From positions 1 to 64,000 of the forward strand of contig UWYS01000029.1 in the NCBI GenBank assembly GCA_900291925.1: a DNA stretch of 64,000 bases. Direction: 5' to 3'. The stretch comes from Thecaphora thlaspeos (Eukaryota > Basidiomycota > Ustilaginomycetes > Urocystidales > Glomosporiaceae). Each line of letters opens with the position of its first letter. Within the stretch, counting starts at the first letter, position 1. Of the stretch, positions 1 to 10,326 are shown in pieces. The notes below the pieces were generated by a model. It saw nothing but the letters and a program-made list of their open reading frames with translations, did not search any database and was not told where the DNA came from. The position numbers were made by a program, and so were the translations under genes.

Positions 1-231
1 ACCCTAACCCTAACCCTAACCCTAACCCTAACCTAACCCTAACCCTAACCCTAACCCTAACCCTAACCCTAACCCTAACCCTAACCCTAACCCTAACCCT
101 AACCCTAACCCTAACCCTAACCCTAACCCTAACCCTAACCCTAACCCTAACCCTAACCCTAACCCTAACCCTAACCCTAACCCTAACCCTAACCCTAACC
201 CTAACCCTAACCCTAACCCTAACCCTAACCC
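1..231. repeat. Telomere, (CCCTAA)n
   Basis: About 38 head-to-tail copies of CCCTAA run from base 1 to about 231, so this is the C-strand of a TTAGGG telomere at the left chromosome end. One unit near 32-33 lacks a C (CCTAA). Otherwise the array is uniform. Its last heptamer, CTAACCC at 225-231, also forms the start of the first unit of the adjoining 29-bp array. Confidence 0.98.
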
Positions 232-560
232 GCGCGAACGAAGAGGCGGACTGTTTACCCACGCTAATGTGGAGGAGACCTGTTCACCCGCGCAAATATG
301 GAGGTAAGGTGCCTACGCGCAAGGGTAAAGAGGCGGCGTGTTTAGCCGCGCGGATGTGGAGGTGATGAATTTACCCGCTTCGGCCTTTTTACCCGCGCGG
401 ATGTGGAGGCGTGCATGAACTTGCGCGTATGTGGTTGCGGCTTGTTTACCCGCGCGGGTGCAGAGATAGCTTGTTTACCTGTGCGGATGTAGAGATGGTA
501 TGATTACCCGCGCGAGTGATGAGGCAGCATATTTACCCGCGCGGATGAGGAGGTAGGCCG
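225..560. repeat. Subtelomeric 29-bp minisatellite
   Basis: Degenerate tandem array. Unit starts fall at 225, 254, 283, 312, 341, (370 truncated), 388, 416, 445, 474, 503 and 532, almost all exactly 29 bp apart. The best-conserved 5' part of the unit reads TTTACCCGCGCGGATGTGGA. There is one 18-bp partial unit at 370 and one 28-bp unit at 388. The unit's first heptamer TTTACCC resembles telomeric CTAACCC. The first unit (225) actually uses the last telomeric CTAACCC in that position, so array and telomere are in register. Confidence 0.88.
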
Positions 561-1559
561 CGTATATCACCCGCCACAGTCCTGATGTGACGCGTCTCCC
601 CCAAGCAAAGACCCTTGTCGCGTCGCTTCAAGGCTGCGTCTCGCGCGAGTCAATCTCAAGTCGCTTGTTCCGTGTGCGCGCCAACGCATCGAGTGATCCC
701 TTTGCGTCGCGTTCAGGCCGGGGCCGACGCATCCGTTGCAAGTAAACATCCCCGTCGCGTGGCGTGCAAACAAGCGGCCAACGCTTTTACGGGCGAGTGA
801 ATGGATCTTAGTCGCGTCGTCTATGAAGGCGCGTTGCGTTTCGCGCGAGTATACACGCTGCCTTGCCTTCACATCGAGGCTCCACGACCAGCTGCTCGAC
901 GACATTCGCCCGAGTCAACAAGCGAACTGGTGACCTCCCCATCCGCGGTCGGTTGAAAAGGCAAAGAAAGCCACAAGCGAGCGAGAGCGGGTCGGCAGGC
1001 GTTGCTCGCTCGCTCGCCATCCTTGACAGGCGGCTGCTGCCTTTGCCACTCCGCACGGCGCAGCGCTCCACGCAAGACCACGAACGGCGGCCGTCCAGCT
1101 CTCGCGCCGTGCTTCGTCCCTCGACAAGCGGCCCCAGCAGAAGCGCCCGCCTGATGCCGTTCTGGAATTGTATGTACTGTAGCAGCAGACAAGTTAACCA
1201 TCGTTTACTGTTCCCCGCAATCACGTACCTTTATTGGGTTCTTGATGGTGGCAGCAGCGCGTAGCACCCGCTGCTTAAACACAGCAAGGTTCAGGCTACA
1301 AATGCAGCCTACCCTCTGCGACCTTGTCTTGACCGCTCCTTCCTTTAGCTCCAGCCGCCGATTGAACGCCACCGCCACCGTTGGACAAACCCCCTACTGG
1401 GAACCGACCGCCGACTACTTATACGCCAGGGCCTCCCTTTTGAGAAACGCCCCGGTGCTGCACCGCCGTGCCGCCTGACACACCCGCCTCGCCCGTCCAT
1501 TGGACGACATCCCACCTCGACACACCCGTCTCGCCACCGCCGTCGCCATCGAGTTTGCC
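561..1559. other. Unannotated subtelomeric DNA
   Basis: GC-rich unique-looking sequence between the minisatellite and the first gene. Short echoes such as CGCGCGAGT recur (for example near 650 and 840), and a weak extra minisatellite-like unit (ATCACCCGCC) follows directly at about 567. Open frames exist on both strands but none shows a recognisable domain or a start/stop context I trust. The last ~100 bp may hold the upstream region of the hydroxylase-family gene. Confidence 0.5.
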
Positions 1560-2759
1560 ATGACGGCAGCAACCATGTCGCAAACACCGTCCACGGTGCC
1601 GTCGCAGGAGACGCCCGTCCCCGTCACGGCGTCCGCTCCGTCGCTGCCGACCAAGAAGCGCGATCCTATGGCGGCCACCTGGCACGCCAAGCCGCGAGAA
1701 GAGATGGACATCTTCGGAAAGTCGCTCGTCGCCCTCGGCATCTTGCAGGATCCGGTCGGATCTCGACCTGCGCCCGTTAATAGCAAGACGGACCCGGTGC
1801 GGGTGTATCCGGTATGGCGACAACACGTGTGGATCCTACCGCGCGCTCTCGCGCCTCTGCTGCTTCAGTCGGCCTACATGCACATCACCGGTGCCCACGT
1901 CCCTGCGCTCATAGCTGCACCGTTGTAGTACCTCGGCTACCTGCTGTTGTACGGCGTTAGCATCTTTAACTTCACCGTGCGCATGTCCAAGACGTATGGA
2001 TTCTTTGACTCCCAAGCCGAGAGGGACGGCATACCCGATGTCGATACGACGCACGTCGCCGTTGGACTGTTCAACGTCATCTTCCTTCGTGCGATCTTCG
2101 GCTTCGCGTTCATCTACGATGCGATGCAGATGCCGCTGCCGTCTCTCTGGCTTCCCGTCCAGCTTGGCGTGTACGCCATCATCATCGACGGGTGGTTCTA
2201 CGCCTATCATCGGGCGATGCACGAGATCGACTGGGCGTGGAAGTGGCACAGGAAACACCACACGACCAAACACCCCAACGCGGCTCTCGGTGCTTTCGCG
2301 GATCATGAGCAAGAGTTCTTCGACATTTTGGGAATCCCGGTCCTCACCTGGCTCGTGTATCGCATCGACTTTGCGACGTGGTGGTGCTCGACCATCTACG
2401 TGCTCTACATCGAAGCTGCCGGTCATTCCGGCATGCGAGGGTACTTCCAGAACCCGACCACTTGGTTCCTTCGCTACATCGATTGCGAACTCGTGCTTGA
2501 GGATCATGTGAGTGGACGCCGAGTTATCTTCCTTGATCCGTCCGCGTCGACTCACCTCTCTACGTCTTCCCCCAATCTCGCCCCGTCCCCGTCGACCAAT
2601 TTACTGCTGCAGGACATCTACCATCGTCAAGGCTGGAAGAAATCTGGCAACTACGGCAAGCAGACGCGCCTGTGGGATGCCATATTCGGTACCAAAGTGG
2701 ACCGTATCGAGGGGACAGCCGACCGTCTCGACTGGAACAATGAGATCGTCAGCGTATAA
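1560..2759 (+). pseudogene. Fatty-acid hydroxylase/sterol desaturase-family gene, interrupted by one TAG
   Basis: Membrane di-iron oxygenase family (ERG3/ERG25/SUR2 superfamily); the substrate cannot be told. Exons 1560-2507 and 2613-2759, with a 105-bp GTGAGT...CTGCAG intron. It would encode 364 codons. The family's histidine boxes are visible: HRAMH at residues 217-221, WHRKHH at 229-234, and after splicing EDHDIYH at 314-320, followed by the typical C-terminal GKQTRLWD motif. Hydrophobic segments flank the boxes. The frame is open on both sides of a single TAG at 1926-1928 (codon 123), inside a predicted membrane segment. Frame and conserved motifs continue unchanged after it, so the lesion is one substitution rather than decay. 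Start choice: the ATG at 1560; 1500 and 1575 are also possible. The intron is a multiple of three and lacks stops, so retention would insert 35 residues. Alternatives to a pseudogene are assembly error, readthrough or RNA editing. Confidence 0.8.
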
Positions 2760-3764
2760 AGGCCAACAAACGTCCGAGCTGTCTGTTGCTTTGTAGTCCG
2801 TACCGCTGTAATGTCAGATGGTCTGTCGCTTCGTGATCCTTTGAAAGTCGAGGAGAGAGCAGGTTGTCCCATCCGAAACCCTCATCGCCTCTCCGTACTT
2901 TGATCCCGTAGGTCTGAGTGGGCGGCTGTTGCTGTTTTGTCAGCAGGGGACAAGCAGGAGAACGTATGGGTTGCGGGAAGGGCAGGAAGCCGACCTGAGC
3001 TCGAAGGGGGCTCCGGCGCGTGTCGGACGAGCGCAAGGAGCGCGACAAGCCAGAGAGAGCTAGAGGGCGGGGAAAGGCGACAAAGGCGCCCTAGCGGGCA
3101 GCGGTAACAGGGATGATGGAGAGGAGAGAGGAGCAGGGTGACTTGGCGGTGACAAGGAAACATGGCAGCGGCCGATTTTCCAGACGCGCACGGCCTCGCA
3201 TATATGTATAGCCTATATGCCACTTCTCGGCCCCTCCAAACCCTCCGCCTCCTCCGGTCTTTGCCCGTGCGCCACGCCTGACGAAGGCTGCCTCCCGATC
3301 GACCGCCAACGCGTTGAACCTCTCCCTAGTCACCATGAACTGGATTCACCAACTACCGACATCAAGCCTAAGACGTCGCGGGTTCGCCTCTCGTCCTTTG
3401 CGCCGTCTTCTTCGATCCCCCTTCCTTCTTCTCGTACTCCCATATACCCCTTCCTCCATCTCGTACCCTTCCGTCCTTTGAGGCTCAATCTCTTCTCACA
3501 ACCTCCCCCTCTGCCCCATATCCTAATCGAGCCAACACAACCCTACTCACAAAGCCAGCCAGTCAATCAAGTTCCGGTACAGTTGGGAAAAGCGCCGTTC
3601 CATACTGCTGCATTGATCTAAGCTTGTCACTGACGAAGAGTAGAAGCTGCCAACGTCGGGATGGGTTCTATGGTTATGTATGTCTGATGACGAAGACGAA
3701 CAATAATAGCCGGTCTCCTCCCCAGACGCCACGGACCGCTCAACGACACAAGCCCCTTCGCCGT
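2760..3764. other. Convergent intergenic region
   Basis: Lies between the 3' ends of the hydroxylase-family gene (+) and the carrier gene (-). It holds pyrimidine-rich stretches around 3390-3520. Several short frames are open, but none has homology I recognise. I see no gene here. Confidence 0.5.
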
Positions 3765-6700
3765 CTATTGTACGCCCAGCCTCCTCTTGCTCTGCTCGTA
3801 TACGACGTAGCTTATCGACACTGTGTCCCGACGCCGTCCAACAAGCACTCTCCATCGTCAGTCTAGGTTTTCCTTCCATCCACGCCATCGTACGACCACA
3901 GGGAAGGACTAAAGGACTCAAGGTGAGGAGCGCAACTCACCGGCAGGCACGACTTTGGCCAGCGTCGGGACGAGACCGCGGTAGAAGCCGACGAACCCTT
4001 CGTTGTTGTACGTCTTCCGGACCGCGTCCATGAAGCCGTTATAGATGATTGGATGCGAGGGCGTCCCGGCTGCTTGGAGGCGGATCCGCACCAGACTACG
4101 CAGAGCGGGCGCAGCGAAGCGAACGAGCAACAAGACAAGGTGCAGGGTCAGAACGAAGGGAGCAAACTGCTGGCAAAGACGCGACAGGGTCCGTATCGAA
4201 GGACAGCATGGACTACTCACTTGAGGGGATAGACGGTCGTGGCGCCCACGCTCCCGCTGACGCTTCCAAAGCTCAGCAGCGCCAGGACGCCTGGCTCCTC
4301 TTTGCCCGTGTATTTGATGTAGAACAGCTTGATCCCCTCGAACGTCGACATGTCGATCGCTGAGTACGGAAAGACGCCGATCAGGCCCGCCGTCAGACCG
4401 CGGTAGTAGGTCCGTGCGGGTCCCGCCGCCCACATATCTTTCGCCGTCTTGATCAGCAACGCGTTGCCGCTAAGCGAACCTGCGCCACCCTGCGACGACA
4501 TCAGCCGCGTCTTGAGCGTCTCGATCGGGTAGATGGCCAGCTGCGACGTGATGCCGCCTATGCCTCCCGAGAGGAAGCGCGAAGTCCCCGAGATGTCGCG
4601 AGAGTCGGAGACGTGGTCGACGTACTTGGCGAACGCGCGCTTCGACGTCTCGTAGCTGAGGAACTTGATCGCCGATTCCTGCGGGTTGCGAGTGAGAGAA
4701 TGTTGTGGCAACAGAGCGTGGGACAATGTCAGCTTCCTCGTCGCTCTATGGGCTCTAAGGCTCGCTAGTGCCAAAGGCGCCACTCACGGGAAAGATCTTG
4801 ACGCAGTTAAGGCCGTTGCCGATCCAAAACGCCCTCATGCCGCCGCCATCATTGTAGAGCTGGAGGAAGGCTTGGCGCAGCAGGCCTAGGCCCTGCCCGG
4901 CCGCCTTGGCCGACCCCTCGACGGCGCCCTTCTGACCCCGTGCGACCTGCTTGGCCGTATCGACCGCCGGCGACGCCCGGTTGACCGTCATCAGGTAGAT
5001 CTTGAGACGGTCAAAGGGGGCCGTCGCGGTCCTCGACACCGCCCCCGCGATGCCGCCGGCCAGCAAGAACTTGACGGCGACCGAACCGTGGATCATGTCG
5101 TGGTCATCGTCGTCGTCGTCGTCGTCAAGGTCGGAAGCAGAGGCGGCGGCAGCGGCAGCGGTAGCGGCGCGCGCCTTGCTGTCACCCTCGCCCGCTTTCA
5201 GCGGCGACTCGCCGCCTGCTGAGCTATCGGCATTCTTGGTGGTGGAAGAGGAGGATGTTCCGGTTGTCACAGCGGCAGCGGCGGCCGCGGCGGCGCCCTG
5301 GCGCTTTCCGGCTTTCTTTGCCTCCTTTTTGGCAGCGCTCGGCTTCTTCTTTTCCTCGCCGGCCAGGCTGACGTCGCCGTCCTGATTGACGGCCGACGCT
5401 CCACGCTCCGTCCTGCCCCAGCCTGCGCCCAGCTCGGCAAAGATGCCGCCCATGCCAAAAAGGCCGAACGCCTTGCGCACTTGGTAGAAGCGGAAGATCT
5501 AACGTCGGCGTGGCGTGGAAGAGGGAAGAAAGAGGGGTTCGAAAGGGAAGGCCGCCTCGTTCAGCAATGTGTGGCAGGCGAGGAGAAACAATGGACAGTC
5601 ACGCCGCCATGGCATCGACATCGACACTGCAAAAGACTCACTTCGGACACGGATGGCTTCCGCGGCAGAAGGAGGAGGTAGTCGCGAAACTCGGGAAAGG
5701 TGACGTAGCTCCTGTCTTCGAGCCTTCGCTGCGGGTTGCGGGCACACGTCAAACTCGCGACAAAGTCGTCGAGCGACAGCTGGGGCACGTCGATACCGGC
5801 GCGGTCGAGGGCGGTCCGGATCTCGCCGACATCGAGCTTCATGTCGCTGTTCTTGTCCAGCTCTGAGAAGATCTTGTAGAGCTCTGCAGCAGCAGGCGAT
5901 GGCGGCGGGCGAGTGAGGGCGAAAGAAAGGTGTGCAAGATGCTCGGGTCAGCAAAAGGGCGATGCTAGAGGTCGTCACGGTCAAAGGGAAGGGAAAGAAG
6001 GCGTCGCCCTGGCCCACTCACCTCGTTCCTTCTGCTCAGCATAGGCGAGGAAACCCTCCCACTCAATCTGCCTTTGTCTAGCCCCGCCGTCGTCCTCCAC
6101 CTCGCGGCCCTCGCGGATCTGCTCGTCACGCTTCCGGTCGGCCGCCCTCTTCTTCTGTCCGACCGCCGACAGCCCCCAAACGCCCGAGCCAGTCCAGCCC
6201 GCCTCGTGCTCGAGGTCCACGGGCGGCGCTAGCTCATCGTCCGTTGGCGATGACGACGACGACGAGGCCGAAGCACCATAGCCGAAAAGCGAGGATACCG
6301 ACGAGCGAACCGACGAGGCCGCCGACGAAGAGTCCTCTGCAGAGGCGCGATCCGTCGGCCCTTTGTCGGCTTCTGTCTCCTCGCTGCCAATCAGGGCGGT
6401 CTTGATCTTGATGAGGGCGGCCGAGGCGACGCCGGTTCCCTTGGTGTCGGTGCTCGCGGCGGCCTGCTCTGTTTCTCCGCCGAGCCAGCCGCCGACACCC
6501 CAAGACGCCGACCAGCTCTCGCCGCTTTCGTCCTTCTCCTTTTGCCTGGCAGCGTCCTGTATTGACCGCTGCTTGTCAATCTCTTCCCTGCACTTGCGGC
6601 ACTGGGCGAGCAGCTCGTTGGCGTACGACTGCCTAGGAGGCGACGGAGGCGGAGGCAGCAGGTGGTCCTTTGAGCTGCCGGCCCCTGCTTTGGATCCATC

Positions 6701-7291
6701 TGATACGGAGGCAGAAGTGGAGCTGGCGTTGGTGGCCGCCGCCTTTTCAGGCTGGCGAAGGTCTTCAAAGCCGATGGGCGAGTCGCGGATGTCGGAAGGA
6801 GCGAGGCTGCCTCGGGCGAGACTGCCGCCTGCGCCGTAGCGGGCACGGCGGGCGGACTTCATCCACTCCTCCCTGGCCCTACCTCCGGCGAGGGCGGACT
6901 CGTCGTCCTCATCGAGGAGCGTGTCGAAGAGGCCGCGGAGGCGGATGAGGCGGGCCTGGGGAGGCTCGTACGCCCTGAACTCTTCGAATGTGGGTCGCCT
7001 CGGTTTTGAGCGCTTCTCCATGGCGGAGGATGCGGCTACAGCCGAGGAGGAGGAGGGCGAGATCCAGGAGGACCAGAAGGTGGAACCAAGCTTTGATGGC
7101 GGGTCCCGGTTGGGCGGAGAAGATGTCGAAGGGGACGTGGCCGAGCTCGAGGGGCTGGATGGTGAGGCGGAAGCGGGTTGCTGTTGTTGTTGTTGTTTCC
7201 GAGGGGCCAGGGGTGGTTGTTTTGATTCTTCGCTGTCGGCGCTGGTGCTGCTGGATGCGGACGGGGTAGGAGATGCCGAGGATGCGCTCAT
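3765..7291 (-). CDS. Ca2+-regulated mitochondrial carrier (SAL1 / SCaMC type)
   Basis: Predicted inner-membrane ATP-Mg/phosphate-type carrier. Six exons, complement(3765-3820, 3941-4095, 4221-4678, 4788-5498, 5642-5883, 6022-7291), give 963 aa. Introns are 109-143 bp with GTGAGT donors. A canonical EF-hand loop lies at residues 433-444 (DKNSDMKLDVGE), preceded by a degenerate helix-loop region around 320-345. The carrier domain (about 640-963) has three repeats with signatures PFDRLK (665-670), PIETLK (792-797) and PLNLVR (892-897). The third has Asn in place of the acidic residue. It ends with a conserved VSISYVVYE segment. Unusual parts: a ~320-residue Ser/Gln/Pro-rich N-terminus and a ~110-residue Ala/Lys linker with an Asp8 run between the EF-hand part and the carrier. 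Yeast SAL1 is much shorter. The start at 7291 is the first ATG of a long open exon; an upstream exon cannot be excluded. Confidence 0.93.
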
Positions 7292-7463
7292 TTTGGAGGT
7301 GCGGTCAGTGGGACGGGTCTATAGTAGTGGCGAGAGGAAGCTGATGTTGATAGGAAGAGGAGCTGCGTGATGAGGCTATAGCGAGGGCGGTGAAGGTGGA
7401 AGGCGTTACAGACATCTAAGCCGGTGTGCGAGTGAGCTGTCGATGCGGAAGTATGTTTAGGGG

Positions 7464-7496
<33 letters not shown>

Positions 7497-8003
7497 CTTG
7501 GAGAAAGAGGAGCGAATGCAGGTACCGACAAGGTCTGCTTGCGGCCGATCGAGCAAGAGTGGCGAAGCGAGCGAACTGCGGGTGCACGAGGCGAGCGTGT
7601 GTAGGAGGTAGTTGCTATAGGCGATCGGGCAACGGGTGAAGTGGCGAGGGACACGGGCAGACGGCGCGGCAGGGGGTGGCCGGTTGGAAATGAGCGAGGC
7701 GGCGGTTGCAGCGGGTGAGCGAAAAGCTGGGGCAGTGGAGGGGCAGCCGGTGAGTATCGGAGAGCAGCAGACGGTGTGGTTGTGGTGGTGGTTGTGGTGA
7801 TTGTAATGGTGGTGGTGGTGGTGATGGCGATGGCGATGGCGGTGTTGATGAGGATGACGGCGGTGGCAGAGCAGCAGGTGGAGTTACGTTGGTGATGTGT
7901 GTTGGCAGAGTTGCGGCGATCAAAGGCAAGAGGCAAAAGGCAAAAGAGCAAAAGGTGGCCCGCCTGCCGCGCCCCGCCTGCCTGGCTGAAATGTCGAATT
8001 AAC
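7292..8003. other. Upstream region of the carrier gene, with microsatellites
   Basis: Contains a (GA)n tract at about 7461-7497 and a GTG/GAT-rich triplet tract at about 7775-7860. On the carrier's transcribed strand these are CT- and CAC-rich, as is common in leaders of this genome. No gene is evident. It ends at the left target site of the transposon. Confidence 0.6.
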
Positions 8004-8005
8004 TA

Positions 8006-8100
8006 ACGCGTTTCCCTAGGAATCCGGCGTCGCTAGGAATCCGGCCAAGAAAAAAGCAGACTGTCTACCACCATCACCGCCATTGTTGTCGACGGCTCTA
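8006..8100 (+). repeat. Left terminal inverted repeat of the pogo-like element
   Basis: Begins ACGCGTTTCC. It holds two direct copies of CTAGGAATCCGGC separated by 4 bp (at about 8016 and 8033), a plausible duplicated transposase-binding site. It then shares a run through GCAGACTGTCTACCACC and ATTGTTGTCGAC with the right end. Confidence 0.9.
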
Positions 8101-8275
8101 TTGTGTACCAAGCACTGGACAAGCAATGCAATCCATTTCGACACTTACTGCATACATTGGGCCATCAGAAACGCTCAGCCAGTCCACCACGGCCGCTGTA
8201 CAGGTCACTGAAATGGAGGTCCAGCCAAAGCGGGATTGAGAGCAAGCCGAGGCAGTGGCGGCAAGCTTGACAGGC

Positions 8276-8712
8276 TCAGCGCGAGGTTGTGAAAGCGAGC
8301 TGGGTTGGTTGGAGTGTTGGAGTGTTGAAAAAGGGGCCCTCGACTGGCGGCGGGGTCTGATTGCGAGGCTTGAAGCCTGGCAGCTTGGCGAGGACCTTCT
8401 CTGCTGCAGCGGGCAAGGTGAGGCCAACGTCAGCAAAGGCCTTGTGGACCGACGTCTTGCTGATGCCCTTGCGCCAAGTTGTTGCTTGTCCACCCCTTGG
8501 GCGAGACGGCAAAGTGGCAGCCTTTGCCTGGTCCCTCTATGTGGCGGTGGTTGCCAAGGTGGTGCCACTTGCCCTGCCAGATCACCAGTGGATCCCGAAT
8601 GTTGTACTTGCGCAGCATGCTGCAGAAGATGTTGAAGAAGGCGGTGAGGTTGTCGAGCAAAGCGCCGTCGATGCGCTGATTCTCGAGCGCATGGTTGTAC
8701 TTGCTGCGTAGG
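8276..8712 (-). pseudogene. Remnant of a pogo-type DDE transposase
   Basis: Two overlapping frames carry family-like pieces. The first (8712 to about 8430) reads ALENQRIDGALLDNLTAFF, then a stretch ending IRDPLVIW, then HFAVSPKGWTSNNLAQ. The last matches the region around the second catalytic Asp of pogo/Tigger DDE domains. The second frame (8512-8276) has KAFADVGLTLPAAAEKVLAKLP and a TPPP-rich tail, as at the C-termini of these transposases. The segment with the first catalytic Asp (normally NMDEKG-like) is deleted, and a frame change lies near 8475-8512. It cannot encode an active enzyme. Confidence 0.7.
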
Positions 8713-8810
8713 TGAGGGTGGCATGGTGGGACGTGGGTGGTACAACTCGCATTGATGTGTCGGTGGGTGCTGAGAGAGAGCAGCAGGGGCAGTCAGGAGA
8801 TGCGGTGGAT

Positions 8811-8918
8811 AGTAGAGCTGTCGACAACAATGGTGGTGATGGTGGTAGTGAGGGTGGTAGACAGTCTGCTTTTTTGAGGCCGGATTCCTAGCGACGCCGG
8901 ATTCCTAGGGAAACGCGT
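8811..8918 (-). repeat. Right terminal inverted repeat of the pogo-like element
   Basis: Reverse complement of the left repeat with a small indel (an extra CTCACTACCACC-like stretch) and few substitutions. The paired CTAGGAATCCGGC sites are kept intact. The low divergence between the arms suggests fairly recent activity, or selection while mobile. Confidence 0.9.
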
Positions 8919-10326
8919 TACGGTATCGCGCCGCTGCCGGAAAACCCGCCCAGCCCAGCCAGGCCAGCCAGGCGAGAGAGAAAGCAGCGAGATCAACGCG
9001 CGAACGGGCCTCGTCCTTTTTCCTCTGCTCCTCACCGACGGCCACCCTCTCACCCGCCTCCGACCCCGTTTCCCCCGACACACTTCTTGAATAGAGTGTC
9101 CCTAGCTAGTTCCCCAAAGACATCCACCAGATTCTCGGAGAGTAGCACTGTGACTGCCATCATCTCGCCATAGAGGGAACGCCTGCCCTCGACCTTTCTG
9201 CTGGCCAACGACGCATGTGGAGCATCAACGGCCTGCCAGCCGGTCAGCCAGCCAATGACGCCAAGAGTTATTGTCAACAACCGTCGGGCGCGGCGATTCA
9301 GCTCATCTGCTTTCCAGCTGTCTCTGCCCTATCGTACGGTGCGCAACCGTCGTCTTGGCCAGCCGTGTGCCGTACCGTCTCGCGATACTGCGATGGACGC
9401 TAGAGATGACGCGACGATGGACGAGGTGGCTCAAGGTCGTGCGTGGACAGTTGGCTCTGGCTCAGAGCCGCGAGGCTGACGGCAAGATCTGCCTAGACCC
9501 ACCGACAAGCTCGGAGCCGACTTTGAAGAGAGAGACTGGCTCGAGCGGCACCAAAACAGGCGGCCAGGCGCGTCTCGAGCCTGCCTCTTCTGCCTCTGCG
9601 CCTGCCCGGGCGCGCATACATGCTGGCTGGCCTGCCTGCCGCTGAAAATTCAGAGGGTCGAGCCCAGAGGCCAGAGATCGACACAGGCGGGCGCGCGGGC
9701 GGGTGGCCGGTGTGTGTTGGCGAGAGAGCAACACGCGCCCGTCGCTTCCCCCCCGACCCTTTGGCCCCGTCGCCTGCTCAGGCACCAGAGCTGTATCAGA
9801 GAAAGCGCAGGCCAGCCAGCCAGCGAGCCAGCCAGCGAGGACGGGGCGCGAGCAGCGAGAAAGGAATTTCGCCCTGGCTCTGCCCCCCCCCCCCCCCCAA
9901 CCCGCGGTCGTCTCCTCTCGCCCCTCTGGCCCGCCGTATCTCTGGCGCAACACCACCTCCTTCCCTCCCTCTCGACACCACCAACAAACAACCCTTCGCT
10001 CTACGTTGCTTTGGAGCGCACCTTACGTCCTTCCCTTCCACACATTCTCTCTCCCATTAACGTGAGTACGCCACCCGTCCTGTGCTCCTCGCTCGATCGA
10101 CGCTCTAAGCCGGCCTGCCCGCCAGCCAGGCGCTTCATCGCCCTCGTCGCCACCACTCGCGACGGCGCGCCCGTCGATCCGCACGCCAATCAACGATCAT
10201 CGCAAGGCTAACCCTTCTTGCTCGTCTCTTTCCTCTTTCTGCGCCTTTCTACCCCCGCTCTTCCTTCTTCATCCCATGTCCCTACTCTCCCCGCCACCCG
10301 CAGCCCCTACACTACACCAGCACAAC
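8919..10326. other. Upstream region and leader of alpha-tubulin
   Basis: No gene recognised. Holds a C16 run at 9883-9898 followed by pyrimidine-rich DNA (about 9900-10060), and a probable leader intron (10062-10303). Several overlapping GC-rich frames are open but look like composition effects. Confidence 0.55.
10062..10303 (+). other. Probable 5'-UTR intron of alpha-tubulin
   Basis: A strong GTGAGT donor at 10062 is followed by pyrimidine-rich DNA and an ACCCGCAG acceptor ending at 10303, 23 bp before the tubulin ATG. A CTAAC-like branch site lies at about 10207, rather far from this acceptor, so the exact 3' end is uncertain. No coding sequence is affected. Confidence 0.5.

Larger units (their letters stand above)
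8006..8918 (-). mobile_element. Decayed pogo/Fot1-like (Tc1-mariner superfamily) DNA transposon, 913 bp
   Basis: Near-perfect terminal inverted repeats of about 95-108 bp bound the element. TA dinucleotides sit immediately outside both ends (8004-8005 and 8919-8920), as expected of the Tc1/mariner/pogo superfamily. The interior carries pogo-like DDE transposase fragments on the minus strand (8276-8712). The DNA-binding N-terminus and the first catalytic block are missing, so this copy is non-autonomous. It sits between the carrier promoter and the alpha-tubulin promoter. Family assignment rests on TIR structure, the TA duplication and residual protein motifs. Confidence 0.85.

Noticed and set aside
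225..560. CRISPR-like array because of the ~29-bp periodicity
   Set aside because: The repeats are contiguous without spacers, degenerate, and lie beside a eukaryotic telomere.
1947..2759. Separate short hydroxylase gene starting at a TTG (1947)
   Set aside because: TTG starts are not expected in fungi, and the upstream frame to 1560 encodes the family's N-terminal region.
3217..3621. 134-codon plus-strand frame in the 2760-3764 gap
   Set aside because: Pro/Ser-rich, no homology, and typical of pyrimidine-rich flanking DNA.
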